39,886 bases of DNA from Oscillospiraceae bacterium (lineage in GTDB: Bacteria > Bacillota > Clostridia > Oscillospirales > Acutalibacteraceae): assembly GCA_015065785.1 (NCBI GenBank), contig SVPR01000021.1:1-39886 (forward strand), written 5' to 3'. The notes beneath the pieces were generated by a model. That model was not told the DNA's origin, ran no database searches, and saw only the letters and a program-made list of their open reading frames with translations. Shown in pieces: positions 8,787 to 17,146 of this stretch. A program made the translations under genes and the position numbers. Within the stretch, counting starts at the first letter, position 1. Each line of letters begins with the position of its first letter.

Positions 8787-8880
8787 GTATTATTCATTTT
8801 CATTATCATCATTCTCTATTCATTAAAAAAACGGATTTTCAATGAAACAAATCCCTCGATTCATTCAATATGTTATAACA

Positions 8881-10311
8881 TCACCCAAAGAAATCTGAAA
8901 GTTCTACATCATAACCGTGCTCTTTTAAATCATCGTAAGAATTGAAGTTATTAAAAATCGTATAAACTGCGCCTAAAAATCTTACTACAACATCTTTAAT
9001 TGAAATGAAAAAGCCTGTTTCTTCATGTCCACCATTTGCTGTGGTCTTGGTTATAGTAAATGTCTGAATTGGTGCATCTTTACCTAATTCATATGAATTA
9101 ACAGTAACTGAATCTGCTTTAAAATCAAGTGTAAAATATGTTGCAACATCCGTAAGATAATCAAAACCAATCCACTCATCATTAAGACCTACATCATCGT
9201 CATCACGCGGTCTGCCTAATGAGCAAGAAACTGCATAAATTGTACCTTTAGGGTCAACCATTTCAGGTTTCAATTCTTCTACTCTTTCGTTTTTATATAA
9301 AACATCGGTTACTGTGTAGTAATGGCTATGACCTAAAAGCACAAGGTCAATACCGAATTCGTCTGCAATTGGTCCCCAGATAGTACGAAGAAGATTATTT
9401 TCACTTTCTCTGTGTGGAATCCTGCCACTATAAAGATCGTGGTGGAACATCATAATTCTCCATTTAACCTGTGGATTAGCTTCAACTGCTCTTTTCACAA
9501 AATCCGCGTGAGCCAAAGCATTACCACTGTTTGAGTCCATTACAAGAAAAAGCGCTTCCCCTTTTACGAACCAATAGTCAGTACCATTGTAAGAACGAAT
9601 AAAAGCTTCGGTATCTTCATTAGGAACATTTTTAAAATCTTTATAAGCCGCACCCTTACGGTCGTGGTTACCCATAGCAGTAGCAATTGATAAACCTTTC
9701 ATTTCATCAGATGCGGTAAATGCTCTGTATTCGCTTTCAAGACCTTCTGTTGCCTGGTCACCTGCAGAAAGAAGAAGTGAAATATTTTTATTGTTTGAAA
9801 GAGCATCTTTTACTGTTTCGTGAAATCTGTAAGATGTGTCTGAAAGAGAATTCGGGTTATAGTCATCTATTGAAGTTATATGAACATCTGTTACATACAT
9901 AGCAGAAAACTCGGCACCGCCGTCTGTTTTAAATGAATAAACCTTTGACTCAAAATTAGGACTTAAGCATTTGTAGTAATATGTAGTATTTTCTTTAAGC
10001 CCTGTAACAGTAACTTTATTAACAACACTGCCTTCAACAGAATTAAACTGTGTGCCTTTAAAAATTTCAGGTGAACTTAAATCTTTATTTGTTGATATTA
10101 CAACTGAATTTTCACCCTCTGCTGAAGAGTACCACGAAAAATTACGTTCACTTTCGTTACTACCAACAAACATAATAATTCCTGCATCTGCATTACTGCT
10201 TTCCCATAATTCAACCCAATCTTCTTCAGTTGTCGCAAAAGATGGTACTACACAAGTAAAGAGCATAACAACTGCGAGAACAAATGCCATTAAACTTTTT
10301 TGTATTTTCAT
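8881..10311 (-). CDS. secreted metallophosphoesterase, purple-acid-phosphatase-like
   Basis: A 476-aa exported phosphoesterase. Residues 1-26 are a signal peptide ending SFA-TT. Residues about 40-128 form an FN3-like domain (VTVTGLKENTTYYYKC), as in the N-terminus of purple acid phosphatases. The calcineurin-like catalytic domain follows, with all metal ligands in order: TDVH (D142, H144), SAGD (D185), GNHD (N215-D217), FHHD (H290/H291) and GHSH (327-330). It probably releases phosphate from extracellular esters. There is no sortase motif or C-terminal TM. Its promoter (10341-10369) is overlaid by an inverted repeat that could be an operator. Confidence 0.88.
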   Translation of the reverse strand: MKIQKSLMAFVLAVVMLFTCVVPSFATTEEDWVELWESSNADAGIIMFVGSNESERNFSWYSSAEGENSVVISTNKDLSSPEIFKGTQFNSVEGSVVNKVTVTGLKENTTYYYKCLSPNFESKVYSFKTDGGAEFSAMYVTDVHITSIDDYNPNSLSDTSYRFHETVKDALSNNKNISLLLSAGDQATEGLESEYRAFTASDEMKGLSIATAMGNHDRKGAAYKDFKNVPNEDTEAFIRSYNGTDYWFVKGEALFLVMDSNSGNALAHADFVKRAVEANPQVKWRIMMFHHDLYSGRIPHRESENNLLRTIWGPIADEFGIDLVLLGHSHYYTVTDVLYKNERVEELKPEMVDPKGTIYAVSCSLGRPRDDDDVGLNDEWIGFDYLTDVATYFTLDFKADSVTVNSYELGKDAPIQTFTITKTTANGGHEETGFFISIKDVVVRFLGAVYTIFNNFNSYDDLKEHGYDVELSDFFG

Positions 10312-10340
10312 AAAATCAATCCTTTTTATTTAGTTATAAA

Positions 10341-10369
10341 ATTATATGACAACTACCAATAATTGTCAA
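10341..10369 (-). promoter_or_regulatory. promoter of the secreted phosphoesterase with overlapping palindrome
   Basis: Minus strand TTGACA (10364-10369) and TATAAT (10341-10346), 17-base spacer. An inverted repeat TGACAA (10347-10352) / TTGTCA (10363-10368) brackets the spacer, a good position for a repressor. Confidence 0.75.
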
Positions 10370-10384
10370 CAAATGCAATTTGAT

Positions 10385-11236
10385 TTATTCAACTTTTAAA
10401 GAACTGCCAGCGTCTTTAATTTTTACAAACTTCGGGTGTTCAAAAAGTGATTTGTTTGGGCTGTGGAATGTTAAGTAAATGTTTTCATTATCTTTAAAAA
10501 TCATACCGTGGCCACCATCGTCATCAATAAGCGGGTCTAAATGAATAAAGTTTGTGTTAAGCTCGCCATCTTGGAATTTAACAAGACATTCGGCATATTG
10601 CCCTTTAATGAATGTTGACCAGAGCATAAAAAGTTCGTCAGTTTTTGAACGATACATAAACGGGCCGTCTGTAACAAAATGACCATCGTCTGGTGCTACT
10701 TCTATAAAAAATGGTGAAGAACCTGAAAACATAGTAACCACTTCCCCGGTTATACCTGTTAAATCTTCATTTAACCTGGCGTAACAGATTGTGCCATCAA
10801 TTATCTGAGTGTGTTCGTGGCAGAACACAATAAAAGGTTTGCCATTTTTATCAACATAAAATGTACCATCAAGACATTCCCATTCATCAGGTGTTACTGC
10901 ACCTTTGCTGTGTGGTTCAAATTCACCTAACGGACTGTTTGCTTTTAAAATGTATGTCCCCCTTAAACCATTAGGTTTTGTAAAGGTTGCAAACATATAA
11001 TATTTTTCTTTATATTTATGTACTTCGGGTGCCCAGTTTACATTGGTATTCATATTATATTTTTCTGAATTAAAGCATTCAATCGGCTCGCTCCAATTTT
11101 CTAAATCGGTTGACACATAGACATCAAAGCCACCTGTTTTCTGACCGAAATTCTCAGCTCTTGTGCCGTACATATAATATTTACCATTCTCAAATAATAC
11201 AAATGGGTCACGGATATTGATTTGTTCGTTTGTCAT
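10385..11236 (-). CDS. GH43-like five-bladed propeller glycosidase
   Basis: A 283-aa protein with a GH43-type beta-propeller: catalytic base motif INIRDPF (D10), WAPEVHKY (69-75) and LDGTFYV (D123). The position of the usual general acid motif EGP reads TDGPFMYR (D190), so the canonical Glu is replaced by Asp. No signal peptide: an intracellular enzyme on arabino/xylo-type oligosaccharides, or a relative with altered chemistry. The open frame continues 22 codons upstream, but those codons are made of the 7-bp repeat array at 11257-11287; the ATG at 11236 has AGGAG at correct spacing. It has its own promoter (11305-11333), back-to-back with the gene at 11389. Confidence 0.78.
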   Translation of the reverse strand: MTNEQINIRDPFVLFENGKYYMYGTRAENFGQKTGGFDVYVSTDLENWSEPIECFNSEKYNMNTNVNWAPEVHKYKEKYYMFATFTKPNGLRGTYILKANSPLGEFEPHSKGAVTPDEWECLDGTFYVDKNGKPFIVFCHEHTQIIDGTICYARLNEDLTGITGEVVTMFSGSSPFFIEVAPDDGHFVTDGPFMYRSKTDELFMLWSTFIKGQYAECLVKFQDGELNTNFIHLDPLIDDDGGHGMIFKDNENIYLTFHSPNKSLFEHPKFVKIKDAGSSLKVE

Positions 11237-11256
11237 AAATATCTCCTGAAAACAGT

Positions 11257-11287
11257 TGCAAGTGTGCAAGTATGCAAGTTGCAAGTA
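11257..11287. repeat. heptamer array (TGCAAGT type)
   Basis: Four TGCAAGT-like units spaced about seven bases apart lie in the 5' UTR of the GH43-like gene, between promoter and ribosome site. The unit is the complement of the ACTTGCA units at 2581-2613. Confidence 0.7.
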
Positions 11288-11304
11288 CTTATTTAATTTC
11301 AATT

Positions 11305-11333
11305 ATTATATCACACTTGATTTTCATATTCAA
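11305..11333 (-). promoter_or_regulatory. sigma-A promoter of the GH43-like gene
   Basis: Minus strand TTGAAT (11328-11333) and TATAAT (11305-11310), 17-base spacer. Confidence 0.7.
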
Positions 11334-11340
11334 TTTAATA

Positions 11341-11368
11341 TTGAAAAATAGTAAATAACTGCTATAAT
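11341..11368 (+). promoter_or_regulatory. promoter of the 172-aa hypothetical gene
   Basis: TTGAAA (11341-11346) and TATAAT (11363-11368), 16-base spacer. It diverges from the GH43 promoter; the two -35 boxes form a palindrome TTCAAT-ttaat-ATTGAA region (11329-11346). Confidence 0.65.
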
Positions 11369-11388
11369 TACAGTAATGGGGTGAAATT

Positions 11389-11907
11389 ATGGATTATGAA
11401 CAAGCATTATGTTTCAAGCTAATGTTAGAAGAAGGTTTTTCTGACAGTTTTTTTATTTGGTATGATGAAGCATTAAATGAATGTAAATTTGACGATTTAT
11501 TATTAGACCTTAATTTCAATATTTCTAATAAAAACAAAACAATTGAAATTTTAAATGAATATATCTTGGATGCAAAAGAAATTAATCGAGAAAAACTATT
11601 TGATTTAATCTGGAATGAATTTCATAATCTTTGGGTTGCAGGTAAAATAACACAAGAAAAACTAATTAAAACATTTTACTCTGTATATTTAAAACTTGAT
11701 AATAATTACGATATTTGGTTTTCGGTAGATATTTTAGATGAATACTATGGATTAATGACTGATGGAATAATTAACCGAGAAAAATTTGATGAGATGTTTC
11801 ACGATTTCATTGAAAACAAAGCCGATATAAGTAAATATGATATTTGGAATTATGAGAAAAAATCGCTAAAAAATAGAATTATTAATACTTTGAAAAGAAA
11901 AACATAA
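11389..11907 (+). CDS. hypothetical acidic protein
   Basis: A 172-aa soluble, acidic, Asn/Lys/Ile-rich protein with no signal peptide or TM segment. It looks all-helical, with two related helices (REKLFDLIWNEFHNL and REKFDEMFHDFIENK) about 70 residues apart. No known family recognised. The size, AT-rich composition and position in an accessory stretch are typical of contact-dependent toxin immunity genes, but no toxin is nearby, so this is only a possibility. GGGGTG precedes the ATG. Its TAA overlaps the ATG of the next frame (TAATG), implying translational coupling. Confidence 0.65.
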   Translation: MDYEQALCFKLMLEEGFSDSFFIWYDEALNECKFDDLLLDLNFNISNKNKTIEILNEYILDAKEINREKLFDLIWNEFHNLWVAGKITQEKLIKTFYSVYLKLDNNYDIWFSVDILDEYYGLMTDGIINREKFDEMFHDFIENKADISKYDIWNYEKKSLKNRIINTLKRKT

Positions 11908-12143
11908 TGGATAGCAACATCGAAAATAAATTCGTGAAAAATTTTATTACTAAAAATATTCAGGAGCGTTTGATTTTTGAATACAGTGCTTTGGTACCCC
12001 TGAAAGATATATTTTACATATTTGAAATAACAAAAACCCGTTGTTTTCAACAACGGGTTTTTGTTATACAGTGGCTAAAAATTACAAAAAACAAACCAAA
12101 AATTACATTTTGGAAAACTAACAGAATATTTTGTGTATTATAA
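11907..12143 (+). pseudogene. remnant or 3'-truncated gene coupled to the upstream hypothetical
   Basis: The frame starts in a TAATG overlap with the upstream stop. The first roughly 40 residues (for example KNFITKNIQERLIFEYSA) look like real helical protein. From about residue 43 the frame runs through a strong terminator hairpin (12032-12062) and then through low-complexity AT-rich sequence, ending by chance at residue 78. The simplest reading is the N-terminal stub of a longer gene whose remainder is lost. A genuine short protein is less likely. Confidence 0.4.
12032..12062. terminator. bidirectional hairpin terminator
   Basis: AAAAACCCGTTG / CAACGGGTTTTT, a 12-bp perfect stem with a 7-base loop and T-runs in both directions, lies inside the 78-codon frame. 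Confidence 0.85.
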
Positions 12144-12245
12144 AACCACAAGTTAAAGTGCGCAACAAAATGGAGCGATTTTAATTTGTGTAAAAGCATT
12201 TACATACTCCCAAAAATATGATTAGATGTTCTTGAGGTGAGAGCA

Positions 12246-13709
12246 ATGAGTAAAATTTCAAAAAACATAAAAAAACTACGCAATTTGCAAAACATCAGTC
12301 AGGAAGCTTTGGCTGAAAAGCTGTTTGTTTCGCGTCAGGCAGTTTCTTCGTGGGAAAACGACAGAACTCAGCCCGATATTGAAATGATAGGTAAATTGGC
12401 AGAAGTCTTTAATGTTTCTGTTGAAGAGCTGATTTATGGCGAAAAACTGAAAACAGCAATTGAAACAGAAAAATCGCAACAGCCTAACAAAACACTTATT
12501 ATTATATTCTCAATTCTCGGTTCTATTTTTGTTACTTTAGGTTTAGTTTTCTTTATCTTCTTTGGTTGGGAAAAATTCAGTATAGGTGTAAAAACTATAT
12601 TTGCTCTTTTGCCAATGTTGATAGGTCAGGCTGTCGCTGTTTTTACATATCTCAGAAAAAAAGACAGCATCGCCTTTTCAGAAAGTGCCGCGCTTGTGTG
12701 GTCAATTGGCGCTTGTGCAACTGTTTTACTTATAAACGGAATTCACGCAATTGAGTTACCACTTTCTGCTCTTCTGACAGTTTTAAGTCTTTTAGTAATA
12801 CCATCAATATACATCTTCAATGTTGTTTCGCCTTTGGTCGCATATTTCGGCCTTGTTTTAACAGCTATCCCTAATTACAGCAACGGTTTCACCGCTTTTG
12901 TAGCATTGACAATTTTAATGTTAACCGGCTTGGGTTATGTTTTCGTAAACAGACACAAGGTCGAAGATTTTCGACATACATTTTCAGTATGGATTTCGCT
13001 TATTGCAAGCTTCATCGCAGTACTTGAATTAGTTTTTGCTCTTGATGAGTTCACATATTACACAAGTGCATTCACAGTAATTTTAGCATTCTTCACCGGG
13101 TTATATGCACACAGCAAAAATAACAATTTAAGTAACCCATTCTATCTTTTAGGTACACTTGGCATTACAGGAGCACTCTTTTTCACAACATACATTTCCG
13201 ACTTAGGTGGCATGGATTTTGTTTTTTATAATTCAGATTTCGATTTTAAAATGCTATTTGTAATACTCATTAAGCTTTTAATGGTTATAGCTTTTGTTGG
13301 TATTGGATTATACTCAGGAAGAAAAACATTTAAAGAAAACCACTCCAAGCTCGTAATAACTGCATTAGGATTTGTAGCATCAAGCTTAGCTTTAATTACT
13401 TCAGATGATTTTGCGTTTTTAGCAACAATTTTAAGCTTTACCCTCTCAATTGTTTTTATTGTTTCAGGTTCAAAGAACAACAAGTTTTTCGAGATAAACT
13501 TAGGGTTAATTACAGTAATGATTTTAATATTCAGAGTAATATTAGAATATGAAGCAGATTACTTTACACTCGGTATTTTGTTTATGGTTTTCGGTTCTAT
13601 TCTTTTTGCCGCAAATTACTTCTTAATAAAAAAGACAAAAAAGCTAAAAGCTAATTTAACAGCAGACGAAAACCAAGTATTTGTTGATGGTGGTGATTTA
13701 AATGTTTAA
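12246..13709 (+). CDS. XRE regulator fused to DUF2157-like membrane domain
   Basis: A 487-aa protein. Residues 1-65 are an XRE/Cro-type helix-turn-helix (LRNLQNISQEALAEKLFVSRQAVSSWEND). After a short linker, about twelve hydrophobic segments follow, matching the DUF2157-type membrane domain in layout. It would be a membrane-tethered transcription regulator reacting to an envelope signal. The start chosen is the ATG at 12246, preceded by GAGGTG; the GTG at 12237 lies within that ribosome site. The C-terminus overlaps the next gene by 8 bases, so the two proteins are likely made together and may interact. Confidence 0.8.
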   Translation: MSKISKNIKKLRNLQNISQEALAEKLFVSRQAVSSWENDRTQPDIEMIGKLAEVFNVSVEELIYGEKLKTAIETEKSQQPNKTLIIIFSILGSIFVTLGLVFFIFFGWEKFSIGVKTIFALLPMLIGQAVAVFTYLRKKDSIAFSESAALVWSIGACATVLLINGIHAIELPLSALLTVLSLLVIPSIYIFNVVSPLVAYFGLVLTAIPNYSNGFTAFVALTILMLTGLGYVFVNRHKVEDFRHTFSVWISLIASFIAVLELVFALDEFTYYTSAFTVILAFFTGLYAHSKNNNLSNPFYLLGTLGITGALFFTTYISDLGGMDFVFYNSDFDFKMLFVILIKLLMVIAFVGIGLYSGRKTFKENHSKLVITALGFVASSLALITSDDFAFLATILSFTLSIVFIVSGSKNNKFFEINLGLITVMILIFRVILEYEADYFTLGILFMVFGSILFAANYFLIKKTKKLKANLTADENQVFVDGGDLNV

Positions 13710-14373
13710 ACGAAAAGGAAAATTAATTTTAATAATCGCTATAATAATTCAACTTACTATCCCCTTTAGTATGTTGTTTTATCAAATTAACATTAACTAC
13801 AATTTAAATAAAGAAGAAAATTATTTTAAAATACCACTAAGAAATATATATTATTTTTCAGACGGCTGTAGTTTAGAAATTGATTCAGAAAATTATATAT
13901 CGTATAATTTAGATGATAATTTTTTGGTTTTCGAGAAAAACGAAAATAATATTTCTTATGAAGTTTCTGATTTTAAACCAAAGCACAATAATTATTTATA
14001 TATAAATACAAGTAATAATTTATATGATTTAAACTATGTGCCGGAATATGATTTCAATTATGAATTAATTGAATATTCAAATATTATTTATGATAAAGAT
14101 AACGAAGAGGCTAATATTGCCCGCGGGCTTGTAGAAGGACCTGAAACTGAAGCTTATGCGACTGTAAGCATTTATAAAGGACATATTAAAGTAATTAAAG
14201 TATATATTGAAAATTACACTTTGGAAGAATATTTAAAAGCGTGCGACAATAATTTAATTGATTTAAAAAGATATCAGTATGTTGACGAATTTAATTTTTC
14301 TGAATATTTTGATAATCTCTCTGAAAGCCAAAAAGAATTATTAAATAATCTTGCTGAAAATATTCTGAAATAA
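13702..14373 (+). CDS. membrane-anchored protein, partner of the XRE-DUF2157 regulator
   Basis: A 223-aa protein with one N-terminal TM helix (residues about 7-27) and a long extracytoplasmic, Asn/Tyr/Asp-rich domain. DUF2157 genes are often followed by a membrane-anchored GDYXXLXY protein; gene order and size fit, but that motif is not clearly present, so the family is unassigned. Codon composition is very AT-rich compared with the core genes. It ends at a strong bidirectional terminator. Confidence 0.65.
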   Translation: MFKRKGKLILIIAIIIQLTIPFSMLFYQININYNLNKEENYFKIPLRNIYYFSDGCSLEIDSENYISYNLDDNFLVFEKNENNISYEVSDFKPKHNNYLYINTSNNLYDLNYVPEYDFNYELIEYSNIIYDKDNEEANIARGLVEGPETEAYATVSIYKGHIKVIKVYIENYTLEEYLKACDNNLIDLKRYQYVDEFNFSEYFDNLSESQKELLNNLAENILK

Positions 14374-14410
14374 AGAAAACTCCCAATGATTTTTCATTGG
14401 GAGTTTTCTT
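14373..14410. terminator. bidirectional terminator between convergent genes
   Basis: AAGAAAACTCCCAATGA / TCATTGGGAGTTTTCTT, a 17-bp stem with A- and T-rich flanks, lies between the 223-aa protein (+) and the polytopic membrane protein (-). Confidence 0.9.
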
Positions 14411-14416
14411 ATTTTA

Positions 14417-15886
14417 TTATTTTCTTTTTCTATGAAAAATAATTCTGTAAATAATATTAAAAAGAATAAAGCTTATCAGCATCAATATTGGTTCAAAAAT
14501 CATTCCGGAATTCCATTCATTTAAAAATCCTTTTACAGATAATATTTCTGTAAAATTTATTGTTATTAAAAAATTATCATCAGGACTGCCTAAAAAGAAA
14601 TAAATAAATGCAATAATTACTAAATAAACCGGTAATGCTTTAATTGAAAATTCCTGTGGTAGCATATCTATCGGCTTATCCAAAGCTTTATCTATAATAT
14701 TTTTCTTTGTAAATTTAATTACCGGATAAAATAACACGGCACTGATTACAATAGTTAAAACAATTTCAAATACTTCATTATCAAGTATAGCTTCATTTAA
14801 CTTAAATGAAAAAGCACGGGCAAGAATTACAACGAACGAGAAGAACAATGTCAAAATTCCGTTATAAATTAAACTGAATCTCTTATTTTTGATAAGCGGT
14901 GTGTAAACAAATGATTCTTCAGCATCGGTAAATTGCTTTGGCAAAAGAGCAATTATAAGCATAACCAACAAGCCTAAAATAAAGCCTGTAAAGAACTCCC
15001 ACGCCGGCCAGGCTGAATGAGATAAAAAGCCCGGCATTTTTACTCCTGCTAAAAACCCCCTGTCTGAATCTAAAATCAATGGCAAATCAGCGAGAGTTAT
15101 TGCAACTGCACACGAAGTATTTACTAAAAATGCAAAAACAGCAGTAAATTTATCCTTTAAAACAATGCCTACTGTTAAAAGCGATGTTAAAGCACCAATG
15201 GCGCTTGAAATTACTTTGATACTTGTAAAATAATTACGGCAGAACGGAATTTTTTTAGCCCAGGGCTCAGAGCCTAACTTCACAATAAACGCCCTCATTG
15301 GTGATAAATCTTGACCTGCATCACGAAGTCCCTCAGCACAAGCCTCAACAGCTTCAGGGTTTATAACCTGTAATATGTAGTGAGAAATAGTCAACTCAGC
15401 TATTATCATTGTCAAATAATAAACAGCAACGAAAATAAAAAAGTCTTTGAACTCATATTTTTTCTTTGAAAATAGTGAACCTAAAGCAATTGAAAAAAGT
15501 GGTAACCAACCAAAGCCTAAAAGTAGCATTATTATGAGCCCGCTATATTCGCTGATTTCAATATAGCGGTAAGCATCTTCTCCGACGAAATTGGCACTAC
15601 TACTCAGATAGCCATTCATCTGTGAATTAAGCGTTCCCCAGCCACCTGCTGTAAGAGCTGCAAAAACTGCGCATAAAGGCATCATTTCGTAATTCATTTT
15701 CTTTCTTCTGCCATAAAGCGCATAAATAAACATAACAAAAACAAATGCTACTGCGAACATTCCCCATTTTGCACCAAAGCCGTGGTTGCCTCTGACACGC
15801 CACATAAAACCTATTAAAAATGCACCTGCAATAATTGAAAAAATCTTTTGATACCATTTTAAATTTTCTTGCTCTGTAATACTCAA
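14417..15886 (-). CDS. polytopic membrane protein of unknown function
   Basis: A 489-aa integral membrane protein with about ten or more hydrophobic segments. It has a striking polar motif early in the chain (GFMWRVRGNHGFGAKWGMF), a second one after it (GGWGTLNSQMNGYL), and a conserved-looking loop PAWEFFTGFILGLL. I do not recognise a named family. The start is chosen as the TTG at 15886, which has GGGTGA before it; the only upstream in-frame ATG (15934) lies about at the transcription start and has no ribosome site. The promoter at 15920-15948 serves it alone. Confidence 0.75.
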   Translation of the reverse strand: MSITEQENLKWYQKIFSIIAGAFLIGFMWRVRGNHGFGAKWGMFAVAFVFVMFIYALYGRRKKMNYEMMPLCAVFAALTAGGWGTLNSQMNGYLSSSANFVGEDAYRYIEISEYSGLIIMLLLGFGWLPLFSIALGSLFSKKKYEFKDFFIFVAVYYLTMIIAELTISHYILQVINPEAVEACAEGLRDAGQDLSPMRAFIVKLGSEPWAKKIPFCRNYFTSIKVISSAIGALTSLLTVGIVLKDKFTAVFAFLVNTSCAVAITLADLPLILDSDRGFLAGVKMPGFLSHSAWPAWEFFTGFILGLLVMLIIALLPKQFTDAEESFVYTPLIKNKRFSLIYNGILTLFFSFVVILARAFSFKLNEAILDNEVFEIVLTIVISAVLFYPVIKFTKKNIIDKALDKPIDMLPQEFSIKALPVYLVIIAFIYFFLGSPDDNFLITINFTEILSVKGFLNEWNSGMIFEPILMLISFILFNIIYRIIFHRKRK

Positions 15887-15919
15887 AAAAATCACCCGCC
15901 AATTTAATATTATAGCTTT

Positions 15920-15948
15920 ATTATAGGATACCATAAATTTTGAGTCAA
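15920..15948 (-). promoter_or_regulatory. sigma-A promoter of the polytopic membrane protein
   Basis: Minus strand TTGACT (15943-15948) and TATAAT (15920-15925), 17-base spacer. Confidence 0.75.
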
Positions 15949-16016
15949 GAAAATTTTTCCTTGATATTTTTTTATATTCTGCAAATCATAAATCGAGAGT
16001 TTTTTCTTTTCGTACT

Positions 16017-16066
16017 GTCGAAATGTGTCGAAAAGTGTTGAATTTTATCGAGATTAGTGATAAAAT
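16017..16066 (+). promoter_or_regulatory. promoter of the small XRE gene with upstream direct repeats
   Basis: TTGAAT (16038-16043) and TAAAAT (16061-16066), 17-base spacer. Upstream and overlapping the -35 is a run of related units TGTCGAAA, TGTCGAAAA, TGTTGAA (16017-16042), candidate operators for the XRE protein encoded next. Confidence 0.6.
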
Positions 16067-16110
16067 ACTTAAAAAAAGAGATTTTATATCGCACTCCTGG
16101 GGGAAAAAAG

Positions 16111-16479
16111 TTGTTATTTAACCGAATTGTGCAGTTCCGCACATATAATAAGCTTGAGCCGGCAACCATTGCAAAAGCGTTGAATGTCGAATTAGACGAG
16201 TATTTAAAATACGAAGATGGTTCTATTACACCTAATATATCCGTTATTACTGACCTTGCGAAAATTTACAAGGTGACAATAAATGAATTTTATGGTCATA
16301 CTCCTCGCCTTACACTTCATAGCGATGACATTTTAAACGATTCAGAGCTTTCTGATAACGGCGAATTTGATGAATTAAAATTTGCAGAGCTTAGCATTGA
16401 TGAAAAAGAATTGATTTTAGCATATAGAACATCGGAAAACAAAGAGCAAATTTATAAAATAATTATAGATAAAAAATAA
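16111..16479 (+). CDS. small XRE-type DNA-binding protein
   Basis: A 122-aa cytosolic regulator with a Cro/C1-type helix-turn-helix in residues about 3-60 (RIVQFRTYNKLEPATIAKAL then ITDLAKIYKVTINEFYG). An acidic C-terminal half follows, ending in a helix (IDEKELILAYRTSENKEQIY). The start is the TTG at 16111 with GGGGGA six bases before it. An ATG at 16057 is in frame but lies upstream of the -10 box and cannot be used from this promoter. Probable autoregulation through the repeats at 16017-16042; targets unknown. Confidence 0.75.
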   Translation: MLFNRIVQFRTYNKLEPATIAKALNVELDEYLKYEDGSITPNISVITDLAKIYKVTINEFYGHTPRLTLHSDDILNDSELSDNGEFDELKFAELSIDEKELILAYRTSENKEQIYKIIIDKK

Positions 16480-16525
16480 AAAGCGATTGAACTCCTTAAA
16501 ACTACAAGGGACTCAATCGCTTTTT
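16478..16525. terminator. bidirectional terminator between XRE gene and pduL
   Basis: AAAAAGCGATTGA (16478-16490) pairs with TCAATCGCTTTTT (16513-16525), with T5 and A5 flanks; it lies between convergent genes. Confidence 0.85.
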
Positions 16526-16542
16526 GTTATTTAAGTATTCAG

Positions 16543-17115
16543 TTATTTAATAATTTCACCCATAAGACCTGGTGTTGCAAGAGCCGCATTACTTTCATCT
16601 GTATCAATGTGCATAGCAGCTGCGAAGTTAGGGTTAACACGAACAACAACATCACCGAAAATAAGGTTTCTGCCTTCTGTTTCAACCTTAACATTAACGA
16701 TTTGTTTATCTTCTACACCGAATTCTTCTGCATCAGCAGGTGTTAAGTGAATATGTCTTTTAGCAACGATTACGCCTTCTGAAAGTTCAACCTCACCTTT
16801 AGGGCCAACTAATTTACAAGCACCGCTACCGGCAGTGTCACCACTTTCTCTTATAGGTGCTGCTACACCGATTGAGCGAGCGTCTGAAGCTGAAAGCTCA
16901 ACCTGTGATGATGGTCTTGTAGGACCAAGAATTGAAACTGCAGGGAATTGACCCTTTGCGCCAACTACTGCAACTCTTTCTTCGCAAGCGAATTGACCTG
17001 GTTGTGAAAGGTCTTTTTTCTTTGTGAGTTCATAACCTGCACCGAAAAGTGTTTCTAAATCTTCTTTAGAAACATGTACATGACGAGCAGATGTTTCAAC
17101 AAGAACTTTTGCCAT
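16543..17115 (-). CDS. pduL: phosphate propanoyltransferase / phosphotransacylase PduL
   Basis: A 190-aa enzyme exchanging CoA and phosphate on short acyl groups (acetyl- or propanoyl-CoA to acyl phosphate). The zinc-binding histidines are visible: SARHVHVS (H12, H14), AKRHIHLTPADAEEFGV (H121, H123) and AAMHIDTDE (H169), as in the two-domain PduL fold. There are no microcompartment shell genes nearby and no N-terminal encapsulation peptide beyond the family core, so it is a housekeeping phosphotransacylase used in acetate formation. It is the last gene of the Fe-S scaffold/GGGtGRT transcript, after a hairpin at 17147-17177. Confidence 0.92.
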   Translation of the reverse strand: MAKVLVETSARHVHVSKEDLETLFGAGYELTKKKDLSQPGQFACEERVAVVGAKGQFPAVSILGPTRPSSQVELSASDARSIGVAAPIRESGDTAGSGACKLVGPKGEVELSEGVIVAKRHIHLTPADAEEFGVEDKQIVNVKVETEGRNLIFGDVVVRVNPNFAAAMHIDTDESNAALATPGLMGEIIK

Positions 17116-17146
17116 TTTAAAATCCTTCTTTCAATTATAGATAACA

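Noticed and set aside
8597..8812. A 71-codon open frame on the minus strand
   Set aside because: It is the reverse complement of the two tRNA genes and their terminator.
11237..11302. N-terminal extension of the GH43-like protein
   Set aside because: These codons are the heptamer array and the leader; a good AGGAG precedes the ATG at 11236.
16057..16110. ATG start for the small XRE gene at 16057
   Set aside because: It lies upstream of the -10 box at 16061-16066; TTG at 16111 has a proper ribosome site.
16543..17115. PduL as sign of a bacterial microcompartment locus
   Set aside because: No shell proteins, aldehyde dehydrogenase or diol dehydratase genes are nearby; PduL also serves as an ordinary phosphotransacylase.
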